Shown here piece by piece: positions 28,416-36,512 of a DNA stretch of 41,966 bases (positions are counted from its first letter, which is position 1; each line of letters starts with the position of its first letter). The translations under genes were made by a program, and so were the position numbers. The stretch is from Rhodospirillales bacterium (GTDB lineage Bacteria > Pseudomonadota > Alphaproteobacteria > Acetobacterales > Acetobacteraceae): positions 1 to 41,966 of the forward strand of contig JAFKLG010000099.1 of the NCBI GenBank assembly GCA_017304945.1, read 5' to 3'. A model generated the notes under the pieces. The model had not been told where the DNA came from and ran no database searches. It saw nothing but the letters and a program-made list of their open reading frames with translations.

Positions 28416-30077
28416 GTGCTGCGCCTCACCGAACTGATCCTCCCGCTCGACCACGACGCGGACGCCATGCCGGCTGCCATCGCCGCGCGTCTCGGCTGCG
28501 CGCCCGAGGCGCTGGGACACTGGACGATCGCGCGGCGCGGCTACGATGCGCGGCGGCGGGAGGCGATCCGGCTGGTCTACTCGATCGACGTGGAGGTCCC
28601 GGACGAGGCGGCGCTGCTGGCGGCGCGTCCCGGCCTGGCGACGACGCCCGACACCACCTGGCGGCCGCCGGTGTGCCTCACCGCGCCGCCCGCGACGCGG
28701 CCGGTGGTGATCGGCTGCGGGCCGTGCGGGGTGATGGCCGGGCTCGCGCTCGCCGAGATGGGGCTGCGGCCGATCATCCTGGAGCGCGGCCGGATCGTGC
28801 GGGAGCGCACGCGCGACACCTGGGGCCTGTGGCGGCGGTCGGTGCTGACGCCGGAGAGCAACGTGCAGTTCGGCGAGGGCGGCGCGGGGACGTTCTCGGA
28901 CGGCAAGCTGTACAGCGGCATCAAGGACCCGCGCCATCTCGGGCGGAAGGTGCTGACCGCCTTCGTGGCGGCGGGGGCGCCCGAGGAGATCCTGTTCATC
29001 TCCAAGCCGCATATCGGCACGTTCCGGCTGGTCACCGTGGTCGAGGGCATCCGCGCGCGGATCGAGGCACTGGGCGGCGAGTACCGGTTCGGCGCGCGGG
29101 TGGAGGACCTGCTGGTCGACACCGCGGCGGACGGCGCGCGCGTGCTGCGCGGGGTCCAGCTCGCGGGTGGCGAGCGGATCATGACCGAGGCGGTGATCCT
29201 GGCGGTCGGCCACAGCGCGCGCGACACGTTCGAGATGCTGCACGGCCGCGGCGTGTTCCTGGAGCCGAAGCCGTTCTCGATCGGCGTGCGCATCGAGCAT
29301 CCGCAGGCGCTGATCGACCGCGCGCGGTTCGGCCGCTTCGCCGGGCACCCTCTGCTGGGGGCCGCCGACTACAAGCTGGTGCACCACGCGGCCAACGGGC
29401 GCTCCGTCTACAGCTTCTGCATGTGCCCGGGCGGGCGGGTGGTGGCGGCGACCTCGGAGCCCGACTGCGTCGTCACCAACGGCATGAGCCAGTATTCGCG
29501 GGCCGAGTTCAACGCCAATGCCGGCATCGTGGTGGGCATCGACCCGCGCGACTATCCCGGCGGCCCGCTCGCCGGGATCGACTTCCAGCGCCGCTGGGAG
29601 CGGGCCGCCTTCACCGCAGGCGGGGAGAGCTATGCCGCGCCGTGCCAGACGGTGGGGGATTTCCTCGCCGGCCGCGCCTCGACGGCGCTGGGCGCGGTGA
29701 CGCCGTCCTACAAGCCGGGGGTGACGCCCACCGATCTCGCCCGTTGCCTGCCGGACTACGCGGTGGCGGCGATGCGGGAGGCGCTGCCGGCATTCGAGCG
29801 CCGCATCCCCGGCTTCGCGCGACCGGACGCGGTGATGACCGGGGTGGAGACGCGGACCTCCTCGCCGCTGCGGATCACACGCAACCGTGGCTTCGAGAGC
29901 CTCAACACGCGCGGCCTGTTTCCGGCTGGCGAAGGGGCGGGGTATGCGGGCGGCATCCTCTCGGCCGGGGTGGACGGGATCCGCGTGGCGGAGGCGGTGG
30001 CGCTGCGGCTGACCGGCGGCGTGCCGCTCGACCCGCGTGCGGCGGAAGTGGATCGGAGCGAGGCGCCGGCGATGTGA
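28416..30077 (+). CDS. FAD-dependent dehydrogenase (COG2509-like)
   Basis: A 553-residue flavoprotein. After an approx. 90-residue N-terminal domain (LRLTELILPLDHD...) comes the FAD dinucleotide motif VIGCGPCGVMAGLALAEMG, LERG, and PESNVQFGEGGAGTFSDGKL, a signature of the uncharacterised COG2509 dehydrogenases. The C-terminus has FPAGEGAGYAGGILSAGVDG, the flavin ATG-like motif. The substrate is unknown. The start is GTG 28416, supported by the family N-terminus; no strong ribosome site is seen. The CYP153-like gene follows on the same strand after 231 bp, so an operon is possible but unproven. Confidence 0.88.
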   Translation: MLRLTELILPLDHDADAMPAAIAARLGCAPEALGHWTIARRGYDARRREAIRLVYSIDVEVPDEAALLAARPGLATTPDTTWRPPVCLTAPPATRPVVIGCGPCGVMAGLALAEMGLRPIILERGRIVRERTRDTWGLWRRSVLTPESNVQFGEGGAGTFSDGKLYSGIKDPRHLGRKVLTAFVAAGAPEEILFISKPHIGTFRLVTVVEGIRARIEALGGEYRFGARVEDLLVDTAADGARVLRGVQLAGGERIMTEAVILAVGHSARDTFEMLHGRGVFLEPKPFSIGVRIEHPQALIDRARFGRFAGHPLLGAADYKLVHHAANGRSVYSFCMCPGGRVVAATSEPDCVVTNGMSQYSRAEFNANAGIVVGIDPRDYPGGPLAGIDFQRRWERAAFTAGGESYAAPCQTVGDFLAGRASTALGAVTPSYKPGVTPTDLARCLPDYAVAAMREALPAFERRIPGFARPDAVMTGVETRTSSPLRITRNRGFESLNTRGLFPAGEGAGYAGGILSAGVDGIRVAEAVALRLTGGVPLDPRAAEVDRSEAPAM

Positions 30078-30308
30078 GGCGGCGCCCATCAGGCGTCTGC
30101 GACGAGGCGGGCGGCCGGATGGCGGAAGGCGCGTCTGGTGAACAGCGGCCTGCCTGTCGTGCAGCGGGCGGAGGCGCGGGACGGCGGCGGCATCGGCCTC
30201 GCTTGCCGGCGCTGCAGCCCCTCCCTACGCTCTTCCCCAAGACGCCGCGACCCGGTCGCTGCCCTCTCTCGCGACCGAGCGCAGGCGCTCGTGAGGGAGA
30301 GATGCGCC

Positions 30309-31565
30309 ATGAACGCTCCGGTCACCGTCGCGCTCGCGACGGACGCCGATGCCGTACCGCTCGATTCCATCGACGTCAGCCATCCCGCGCTCTATCAGCA
30401 GGACACGTGGCGGCCGTTCTTCGCGCGGCTGCGACGCGAGGATCCGGTGCATTGGTGCGAGTCGCCCATGTACGGCGCGTATTGGTCGGTCACCCGTTAT
30501 CGCGACATCATGGCGGTGGACACCAATCATCAGGTGTTCTCGTCCGATGCGATGATGGGCGGGATCGTGCTGCGCGACGTGCCGATGGACTCGCGACGGC
30601 CGAGCTTCATCTCGATGGATCCGCCGAAGCACGACGAGCAGCGCAAGACGGTGTCGCCGATCGTGGCGCCCGGCAATCTCGCGCGGCTTGCTGGGACGAT
30701 CCGGGAGCGGGCGGGGCGGATCCTGGATGCGCTGCCCCGCGGCGAGGTGTTCGACTGGGTGGATCGCGTGGCGATCGAGCTGACGACCCAGATGCTGGCG
30801 ACGCTGTTCGACTTCCCGTGGGAGGAGCGGCGCAAGCTCACCTACTGGTCGAACGTGGCGACGGTGAACACGCGCGCCGGCACCGAGATCGACAGCGAGG
30901 CGAAGCGTGACGCGGTGCTCGAGGAGGCGGTGGCCTGGTTCACCGAACTCTGGCGGGAGCGCGCGCGGCAGCCGCCGCGGCCCGACCTGATTTCCATGTT
31001 GGCGCACGGGCCGGCGACGCAGGATCTGCCGTCGCGGCCGCACGAATTCCTCGGCACCTTGCTGCTGCTGATCGTGGGCGGGAACGACACGACGCGGAAT
31101 TCCATCTCGGGCAGCGTGCTGGCGCTCAATCAGTTTCCCGACGAGGAAGCGAAGCTGCGCGCGGATCCAACGCTGGTCACGAGCCTGGTGCCGGAGGTGA
31201 TCCGCTGGCAGACGCCGGTGATCCACATGCGGCGCACCGCGCTGTGCGACACCGAGCTTGCGGGGAAGCGCATTCGGCGCGGCGACAAGGTGGCGATGTG
31301 GTACATCTCCGGCAACCGCGACGAAGAGGCGATCGAGCGGCCGGACGCGTTCATCATCGACCGCGCACGACCGCGGCAGCATCTGTCCTTCGGCTTCGGC
31401 ATCCATCGTTGCGTCGGAAACCGTCTGGCGGAGATGCAGCTCACCATCCTGTGGGAGGAGGCGCTGAAGCGGTTCCCGCGCATCGAGGTGGTGGGTCCGC
31501 CGGAGCGGGGCTATTCGAACCTGCTGCGCACGATCAACGCGTTGCCGGTGCGGATTGCGGCGTGA
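30309..31565 (+). CDS. cytochrome P450, CYP153 family-like (terminal alkane/fatty acid hydroxylase)
   Basis: A 418-residue P450 with strong CYP153 features: IDVSHPALYQQDTWRPFFAR, SMDPPKHDEQRKTVSPIVAP, LLIVGGNDTTRNSISG, ExxR in EVIRWQTP, and heme loop FGFGIHRCVGN with Cys about 368. CYP153 enzymes omega-hydroxylate medium-chain alkanes, fatty acids and terpenes using ferredoxin and ferredoxin reductase. Neither partner gene lies in this window, and the N-terminal extension of some family members is missing. A GAGGGAGAG site precedes the ATG. It is followed by a palindrome block and a convergent BVMO. Confidence 0.9.
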   Translation: MNAPVTVALATDADAVPLDSIDVSHPALYQQDTWRPFFARLRREDPVHWCESPMYGAYWSVTRYRDIMAVDTNHQVFSSDAMMGGIVLRDVPMDSRRPSFISMDPPKHDEQRKTVSPIVAPGNLARLAGTIRERAGRILDALPRGEVFDWVDRVAIELTTQMLATLFDFPWEERRKLTYWSNVATVNTRAGTEIDSEAKRDAVLEEAVAWFTELWRERARQPPRPDLISMLAHGPATQDLPSRPHEFLGTLLLLIVGGNDTTRNSISGSVLALNQFPDEEAKLRADPTLVTSLVPEVIRWQTPVIHMRRTALCDTELAGKRIRRGDKVAMWYISGNRDEEAIERPDAFIIDRARPRQHLSFGFGIHRCVGNRLAEMQLTILWEEALKRFPRIEVVGPPERGYSNLLRTINALPVRIAA

Positions 31566-31587
31566 CGGAGGCGGGGCCGCGAGCATC

Positions 31588-31795
31588 GTGTCATGGCCGC
31601 CGAAGGGCGGCCACCGACGACTTGCCGACCTCACGTTCACCGAGAGGCCGCGTGGCTGCTGCCTGGCGACGAAGGGACATGCGTGAAGTCGTGGATGGCC
31701 GCCCTTCGGCGGCCATGACACATGGGTGGTCGGCGGCCATGACAGATGGGTGGTTGGTGGCCATTGGGTGGTCGGCGGCCATGACACGAGACCTT
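31588..31795. repeat. block of palindromic elements between convergent genes
   Basis: An inverted pair (GTGTCATGGCCGCCGAAGG near 31589 and its mirrored partner near 31688-31730), followed by three decayed half-elements GGTGGTCGGCGGCCATGACA spaced about 18-20 bases. It occupies the gap between the CYP153-like and BVMO stops and could end transcription from both sides; that function is inferred. Confidence 0.85.
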
Positions 31796-31821
31796 GCCGA
31801 CCACGATACGGCCCGCCCCTT

Positions 31822-33471
31822 CTACTCCGCGGCGACGGCGGCCTGCGCGGGGGCGGTGAGGCGGAAGCCGCGGAAACCGTCCGCGGCAATCTCGTCGCAG
31901 ATCGCCCGATACGCCCCGACCCCACCGATATACGGCATGAACACGCGCGGCTTGCCCGGCACGTTCGCGCCCATATACCAGGACGCCGCCTGCGGGTAGA
32001 GCGTCTTGTGGGCGACCTCGTTCACATGCGCGACCCAGTCATCCTCCGCCGCCTGCGTCGCCTCGATGCAGTCGAGCTGCCGCTCGCCCAGCGCCGCAAG
32101 GCAGCCGGCGACCCAGTCCACGTGCTGCTCGATCGACACCATCATGTTGGACAGTACCGACGGGCTGCCGGGGCCGGTGATCATGAACAGGTTGGGGAAC
32201 CCGGCGCTCATCAGGCCGAGATAGGTGCGCGGACCCGCCTCCCACTTGTCGGCCAGGGCAACGCCGTCGCGGCCACGGATGTCGATGCGGGTCAGCGCGC
32301 CGGTCATCGCGTCGAAGCCGGTCGCGAAGACGATGATGTCGGCCTCGTATTCGACGCCGCCGGTCAGCACGCCCTGCGGCGTGATCCGCTCGATCCCCGC
32401 CGGACGGATATCGACCAGGGTCACGTTCGGCCGGTTGTAGGTCTCGAAATACGCCGTGTCGACGCAGATGCGCTTGGTGCCGATCGGGTGGCTGGTGGGC
32501 GCGAGCAGCTCCGCCGTGCGCGGGTCCTTCACCATGTCGCGGATCTTCGACCGGACGAACGCGGCGGCGGTGTCGTTGGCCGCCTTGTCGACGATCAGGT
32601 CGTTGAATGCCGCCATGAAGGTGGTGCCGCCGCGGCGCCAGCGGTCCTCATAGATGCGCTGCCGCTCCTCCTCCGACACCGACAGGGCGGAGAAGTCGTT
32701 CGGATCCGCCAGGACGCCGTTGCGGGTCATCCGCGCCGCGGCGCGGCGTTCCGGATAGACCGACTTCCAGGACTGCTCGTACTCGTCGGTCATCGGCACG
32801 TTGCGCGACGGGATGGAGAAGTTCGGCGTGCGCTGGAACACCGTGACCTCGGCCGCCTCCGCCGCGATCACCGGGATCGACTGGATCGCGGAGGAGCCGG
32901 TGCCGATCACCGCGACCCGCTTGCCGGTGAAATCCACGCCCTCATGCGGCCACCAGCCGGTGTGGTAGGTCGCACCCTGGAAATCGTCGATGCCGGGCAG
33001 GTCCGGCAGCCGCGCCGCCGACAGGCAGCCGGTCGCCATGACGCAGTAGCGGGCCGAGACCACGTCACCGCGGTCGGTGCGCACCGTCCAGCGATGCGAG
33101 GCCGGGTCGAATGTCGCCTCGGTGACCTTCGTCTCGAACCACATGTCGCGGCGGAGGTCGAGCTTGTCGGCGACGAACCCGGCATAGCGCAGGATGTCGG
33201 GCTGGGCGGAGAACGTCTCCGGCCAGCGCCACTCCTGCTGGATCTCCGGGGAGAAGCTGTAGGAATACTGCATGCTCTCCACGTCGCAGCGGGCGCCGGG
33301 ATAGCGGTTCCAGTACCAGGTGCCGCCCACGTCGGTGGCGGTGTCGAACACGACGGCGGACAGGCCGAGGCCGCGCAAGCGATGCAGCATGTACATGCCG
33401 CCGAACCCGGCGCCGACGATCACGGCGTCGACCTGGGCGGGAACCGGCGGGCGGGCGGAATTCGTGGACAT
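31822..33471 (-). CDS. Baeyer-Villiger type flavin monooxygenase
   Basis: A 549-residue type I BVMO or closely related class B flavin monooxygenase, which inserts oxygen beside a ketone using FAD and NADPH. Seen: N-terminal FAD motif IVGAGFGGMYM, GGTWYWNRYPGARCD, the BVMO fingerprint FxGxxxHxxxWP exactly as FQGATYHTGWWP, the NADPH motif VIGTGSSAIQ, and FATGFDAMTGAL. The start at 33471 has a GGGAG site and precedes the FAD motif by 17 residues. No regulator is adjacent. The CYP153 neighbour could supply oxidised substrates, but this is speculative. Confidence 0.93.
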   Translation of the reverse strand: MSTNSARPPVPAQVDAVIVGAGFGGMYMLHRLRGLGLSAVVFDTATDVGGTWYWNRYPGARCDVESMQYSYSFSPEIQQEWRWPETFSAQPDILRYAGFVADKLDLRRDMWFETKVTEATFDPASHRWTVRTDRGDVVSARYCVMATGCLSAARLPDLPGIDDFQGATYHTGWWPHEGVDFTGKRVAVIGTGSSAIQSIPVIAAEAAEVTVFQRTPNFSIPSRNVPMTDEYEQSWKSVYPERRAAARMTRNGVLADPNDFSALSVSEEERQRIYEDRWRRGGTTFMAAFNDLIVDKAANDTAAAFVRSKIRDMVKDPRTAELLAPTSHPIGTKRICVDTAYFETYNRPNVTLVDIRPAGIERITPQGVLTGGVEYEADIIVFATGFDAMTGALTRIDIRGRDGVALADKWEAGPRTYLGLMSAGFPNLFMITGPGSPSVLSNMMVSIEQHVDWVAGCLAALGERQLDCIEATQAAEDDWVAHVNEVAHKTLYPQAASWYMGANVPGKPRVFMPYIGGVGAYRAICDEIAADGFRGFRLTAPAQAAVAAE

Positions 33472-33662
33472 GCTATCTCCCGTGCTGCTTTTCGTCGCGC
33501 GCCGAAGCGCTTGTCTTGACGCATAGCGGTGCGGGGCAGGGCGGGTCAACTCGCGAGTAGGTTTCCAAACTGGCAAGTCATGGGGGGCGGTGAGCCCCAA
33601 ACCGCGGGTGGGGCGCACGCCCGATGCCGTGGTGGTAGGATGATACCACATCGTCAAATGCC

Positions 33663-33691
33663 TTGACCGGCGGCAGCTTTCCGCCCATAAG
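33663..33691 (+). promoter_or_regulatory. possible promoter of rplM-rpsI
   Basis: TTGACC (33663-33668) and CATAAG (33686-33691) with 17-bp spacing, 34 bp before the rplM start. The -35 is close to consensus, the -10 only moderately so. Placement and orientation fit the ribosomal operon, which needs its own promoter in this 253-bp gap. Confidence 0.4.
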
Positions 33692-33724
33692 CCGCCGCTC
33701 CAAGCCACGGACACCGTTCGGATC

Positions 33725-34192
33725 ATGTTGAAGACCACCATCTCGATCAAGCCGTCGGAGGTGAAGAAGGACTGGGTGCTGATCGACGCCGAAGGCGTCG
33801 TGCTCGGCCGCCTCGCGTCCATCATCGCCAACCGGCTGCGCGGCAAGCACAAGCCGCAGTTCACGCCGCATGTCGATTGCGGCGACAACGTCGTCGTGAT
33901 CAACGCCGAGAAGGTGCGGATCACCGGCAACAAGGCGGACCAGTCGGTCTTCTACTACCACACCGGCTATCCGGGCGGGATCAAGGGCCGCTCGATCCGT
34001 CAGCGGCTCGAGGGCAAGCACCCCGGCAGCGTGGTGGAGAAGGCGGTGGAGCGGATGATCACCCGCGGTCCGCTGCAGCGGCGGCAGATGAAGCACCTGC
34101 ACGTCTATGCCGGCGCGACCCATCCGCATGAGGGCCAGCAGCCCAAGCCGCTCGACGTCGCGGCGCTCAATCCGAAGAACAAGAGGGGCTGA
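33725..34192 (+). CDS. rplM: 50S ribosomal protein L13
   Basis: A 155-residue L13. Conserved segments KDWVLIDAEGVVLGRLAS, GDNVVVINAEKVRITGNK, YYHTGYPGG and RGPLQRRQMKHLHVYAG match the family over its full length. It is followed after 5 nt by rpsI, the normal L13-S9 operon. Confidence 0.98.
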   Translation: MLKTTISIKPSEVKKDWVLIDAEGVVLGRLASIIANRLRGKHKPQFTPHVDCGDNVVVINAEKVRITGNKADQSVFYYHTGYPGGIKGRSIRQRLEGKHPGSVVEKAVERMITRGPLQRRQMKHLHVYAGATHPHEGQQPKPLDVAALNPKNKRG

Positions 34193-34197
34193 TCCCG

Positions 34198-34728
34198 ATG
34201 TCCGACGCCAAGACCGGCACCCTCGCGGACCTGCGCGACGCGCTCGCCGCGCGCCAGGCCGCCGCCACCGCGGAACCCGGGGAAGAAGCGCCCCCGTCGC
34301 TGCTGGGCGACCGCCCCAAGCAGGAGCCGAAGCGCGACGAGCAGGGCCGCTCCTACGGCACCGGCCGCCGCAAGGAATCCGTCGCCCGCGTGTGGCTCAA
34401 GCCCGGCAAGGGCGAGATCGAAGTGAATGGCAAGAAGGTGGGCACCTATTTCGCCCGCCCCGTGCTGCGCATGCTGATCACCCAGCCCTTCCTGGTGGCC
34501 GATCGCTACAACCAGTTCGACGTGTACTGCACCGTGGTCGGCGGCGGCCTGTCCGGCCAGGCCGGCGCCGTGCGGCACGGCATCAGCCGCGCGCTGGTGA
34601 ATTACGAGCCGGACCTGCGCAGCATCCTCAAGGCGGCCGGCTTCCTCACCCGCGACCCGCGCGTGGTCGAGCGCAAGAAGTATGGCCGCATGAAGGCCCG
34701 ACGCAGCTTCCAGTTCAGCAAGCGCTGA
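34198..34728 (+). CDS. rpsI: 30S ribosomal protein S9
   Basis: A 176-residue S9 including a charged, Ala-rich N-terminal extension of about 50 residues before the conserved GTGRRKESVARVWLKPGKG. The C-terminus KKYGRMKARRSFQFSKR ends in the universally conserved SKR tail that contacts the P-site tRNA. The extension is longer than in E. coli, as is usual in alphaproteobacteria. A strong terminator follows. Confidence 0.98.
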   Translation: MSDAKTGTLADLRDALAARQAAATAEPGEEAPPSLLGDRPKQEPKRDEQGRSYGTGRRKESVARVWLKPGKGEIEVNGKKVGTYFARPVLRMLITQPFLVADRYNQFDVYCTVVGGGLSGQAGAVRHGISRALVNYEPDLRSILKAAGFLTRDPRVVERKKYGRMKARRSFQFSKR

Positions 34729-34753
34729 CGGGTCACCCGCGTCCGAACATCGG

Positions 34754-34783
34754 AAGGGCGGTCCCGCCAGGGGCCGCCCTTTC
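34754..34783 (+). terminator. Rho-independent terminator after rpsI
   Basis: Perfect 8-bp stem AAGGGCGG/CCGCCCTT (34754-34761 with 34774-34781), with a 12-base loop, then a short T-run. It lies 26 bp after the rpsI stop, as expected for the end of the ribosomal protein operon. Confidence 0.8.
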
Positions 34784-34935
34784 GCGTTCCCGGGGATGCA
34801 TCCGAACGGGTTCGGCGGTCCGATGGCGTTGCGGTTCGCGCCACCGTCCGGCCCTTGCCTTTCGGCGCATCTGCCCGGAGCATCCGCACCCCGACTTCCT
34901 CCCGCGCCAACCGACGTTCCTTCAGGAGCAGGCAC

Positions 34936-35886
34936 ATGACGGCAACGGTCTTCATCGACGGCGAATCCGGCACCACGGGCCTCGGCATCCGTGAGCGCCT
35001 GGCCGCCACCCCCGACGTCACCGTGAAGAGCATTGCCGCCGATCGCCGCCGCGACCCGGAGGCGCGCAAGGCGCTGATGGCGGAGGTCGACCTGGTCGTG
35101 CTCTGCCTGCCCGACGACGCGGCAAAGGAGTCCGCGGCGCTGGCGGCCAGCCTGGGCAGCGCCGCGCCCAAGGTGCTGGACGCGTCCACCGCGCATCGCG
35201 TGCACCCGGAGTGGACCTATGGCTTCGCCGAGTTCCTGCCCGGCCAGGCCGAACGCATCGCGCACTCCCGCCAGGTCGCCAATCCCGGCTGCTATCCGAC
35301 CGGCGCCATCGGCCTGATCCGCCCGCTGGTGGATGCGGGACTGCTGCCCGCCGACTACCCGGTCACGATCAACGCGGCCTCCGGCTACTCGGGGGGCGGC
35401 AAGGCGATGATCGAGGCGCACGACACCACGGGCGGCCCCGCCTTCGAACTCTACGGCCTCAAGCTCGAGCACAAGCACGTCCCCGAGACGCAGCGTTACG
35501 GCGCGCTGAGCCGCCGGCCGATCTTCGTCCCCTCGGTCGCGCATTGCCGGCAGGGCATGCTGGTGTCCATCCCGCTGCATCTCGACACCCTGATCGGCAA
35601 GCCCAAGGCCGCCGACCTGCAGGCCGCGCTGGCGGAGCGCTATGCCGGCTGTGAGCTGGTGCGCGTCGTGCCGCCGACGGCGGACGGCAAGCTCGAGATC
35701 GAGGGGCTGAACGACACCGACCGGCTGGAACTCACGGTCTACGCCAATGAGGCGCATCGCCAGGCGGTGCTGGTCGCGCGGCTCGACAACCTGGGCAAGG
35801 GCGCGTCCGGCGCCGCCGTCCAGAACATCCGCCTCATGCTCGGCCTCCACGCCGGCGTGGCCGCGCGGGAGACGGCGGATGCCTGA
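34936..35886 (+). CDS. argC: N-acetyl-gamma-glutamyl-phosphate reductase (type 2)
   Basis: A 316-residue ArgC of the shorter type 2 family, the NADPH-dependent third step of arginine biosynthesis. Seen: N-terminal FIDGESGTTGLGIRERL nucleotide motif, catalytic Cys in NPGCYPTGA, ASGYSGGGKAMIE, and conserved HxxE elements. ATG 34936 has an AGGAG site at seven bases. Its last codons overlap the next gene's start by 8 nt. Confidence 0.96.
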   Translation: MTATVFIDGESGTTGLGIRERLAATPDVTVKSIAADRRRDPEARKALMAEVDLVVLCLPDDAAKESAALAASLGSAAPKVLDASTAHRVHPEWTYGFAEFLPGQAERIAHSRQVANPGCYPTGAIGLIRPLVDAGLLPADYPVTINAASGYSGGGKAMIEAHDTTGGPAFELYGLKLEHKHVPETQRYGALSRRPIFVPSVAHCRQGMLVSIPLHLDTLIGKPKAADLQAALAERYAGCELVRVVPPTADGKLEIEGLNDTDRLELTVYANEAHRQAVLVARLDNLGKGASGAAVQNIRLMLGLHAGVAARETADA

Positions 35887-36451
35887 GCCGTCCCTCGGCA
35901 GCGCCGTGCCGGTCACCGGGACCGGCCCGATCTTCTCGCTGGACGGCGTCACGCCCAAGATCGCGCCCGACGCGTTTGTGGCGCCCTCGGCGGCGGTGAT
36001 CGGCGACGTGGAGATCGGGCCCGAAACCGGGATCTGGTTCCACTGCCTGGTGCGCGGCGACATGAACATCATCCGCATCGGCGCGCGCACCAACATCCAG
36101 GACGGCACCGTCATCCATGTCGATAGCGGCGGGTTCGCGACCTATATCGGCGACGACGTCACGGTGGGGCACAACGCCGTCATCCATGCCTGCACGCTGA
36201 TGAACCGCGCCTTCGTCGGCATCAGCGCGACGGTGCTGGATGGCGCGGTGATCGAGGAAGGCGGCATGCTTGCCGCCGGCGGGCTGCTGACGCCCGGCAA
36301 GCGGATCGGCCCGATGGAGCTGTGGGCCGGCGCGCCGGCCAAGCTGCTGCGGGTGATGTCGCCCGAGGAGCGGGCGAAGTTCGATCGCAACGCGGTGGTG
36401 TATCGCGACCTCGCGAAACGCTACCGCGCGGGACTGCGGAGCCTCGGGTAG
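35879..36451 (+). CDS. gamma-carbonic-anhydrase-like hexapeptide-repeat protein
   Basis: A 190-residue left-handed beta-helix protein with Zn-ligand histidines of gamma carbonic anhydrases: HVDSGG, VGHNAVIHACTL. Repeats such as VIGDVEIGP, TNIQDGTVI and VGISATVLDGAVIEEGG are clear. It could be a carbonic anhydrase or an acetyltransferase-like relative; activity is not proven by sequence. ATG 35879 overlaps the argC stop by eight bases, implying translational coupling. A convergent membrane-protein gene ends 61 bp further on. Confidence 0.9.
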   Translation: MPEPSLGSAVPVTGTGPIFSLDGVTPKIAPDAFVAPSAAVIGDVEIGPETGIWFHCLVRGDMNIIRIGARTNIQDGTVIHVDSGGFATYIGDDVTVGHNAVIHACTLMNRAFVGISATVLDGAVIEEGGMLAAGGLLTPGKRIGPMELWAGAPAKLLRVMSPEERAKFDRNAVVYRDLAKRYRAGLRSLG

Positions 36452-36512
36452 GGTTGCGAGCGGCGGCGGCATGTCCGTGGTGGCCGCCGCGCAGCGACGG
36501 AAGCGACGGGGC

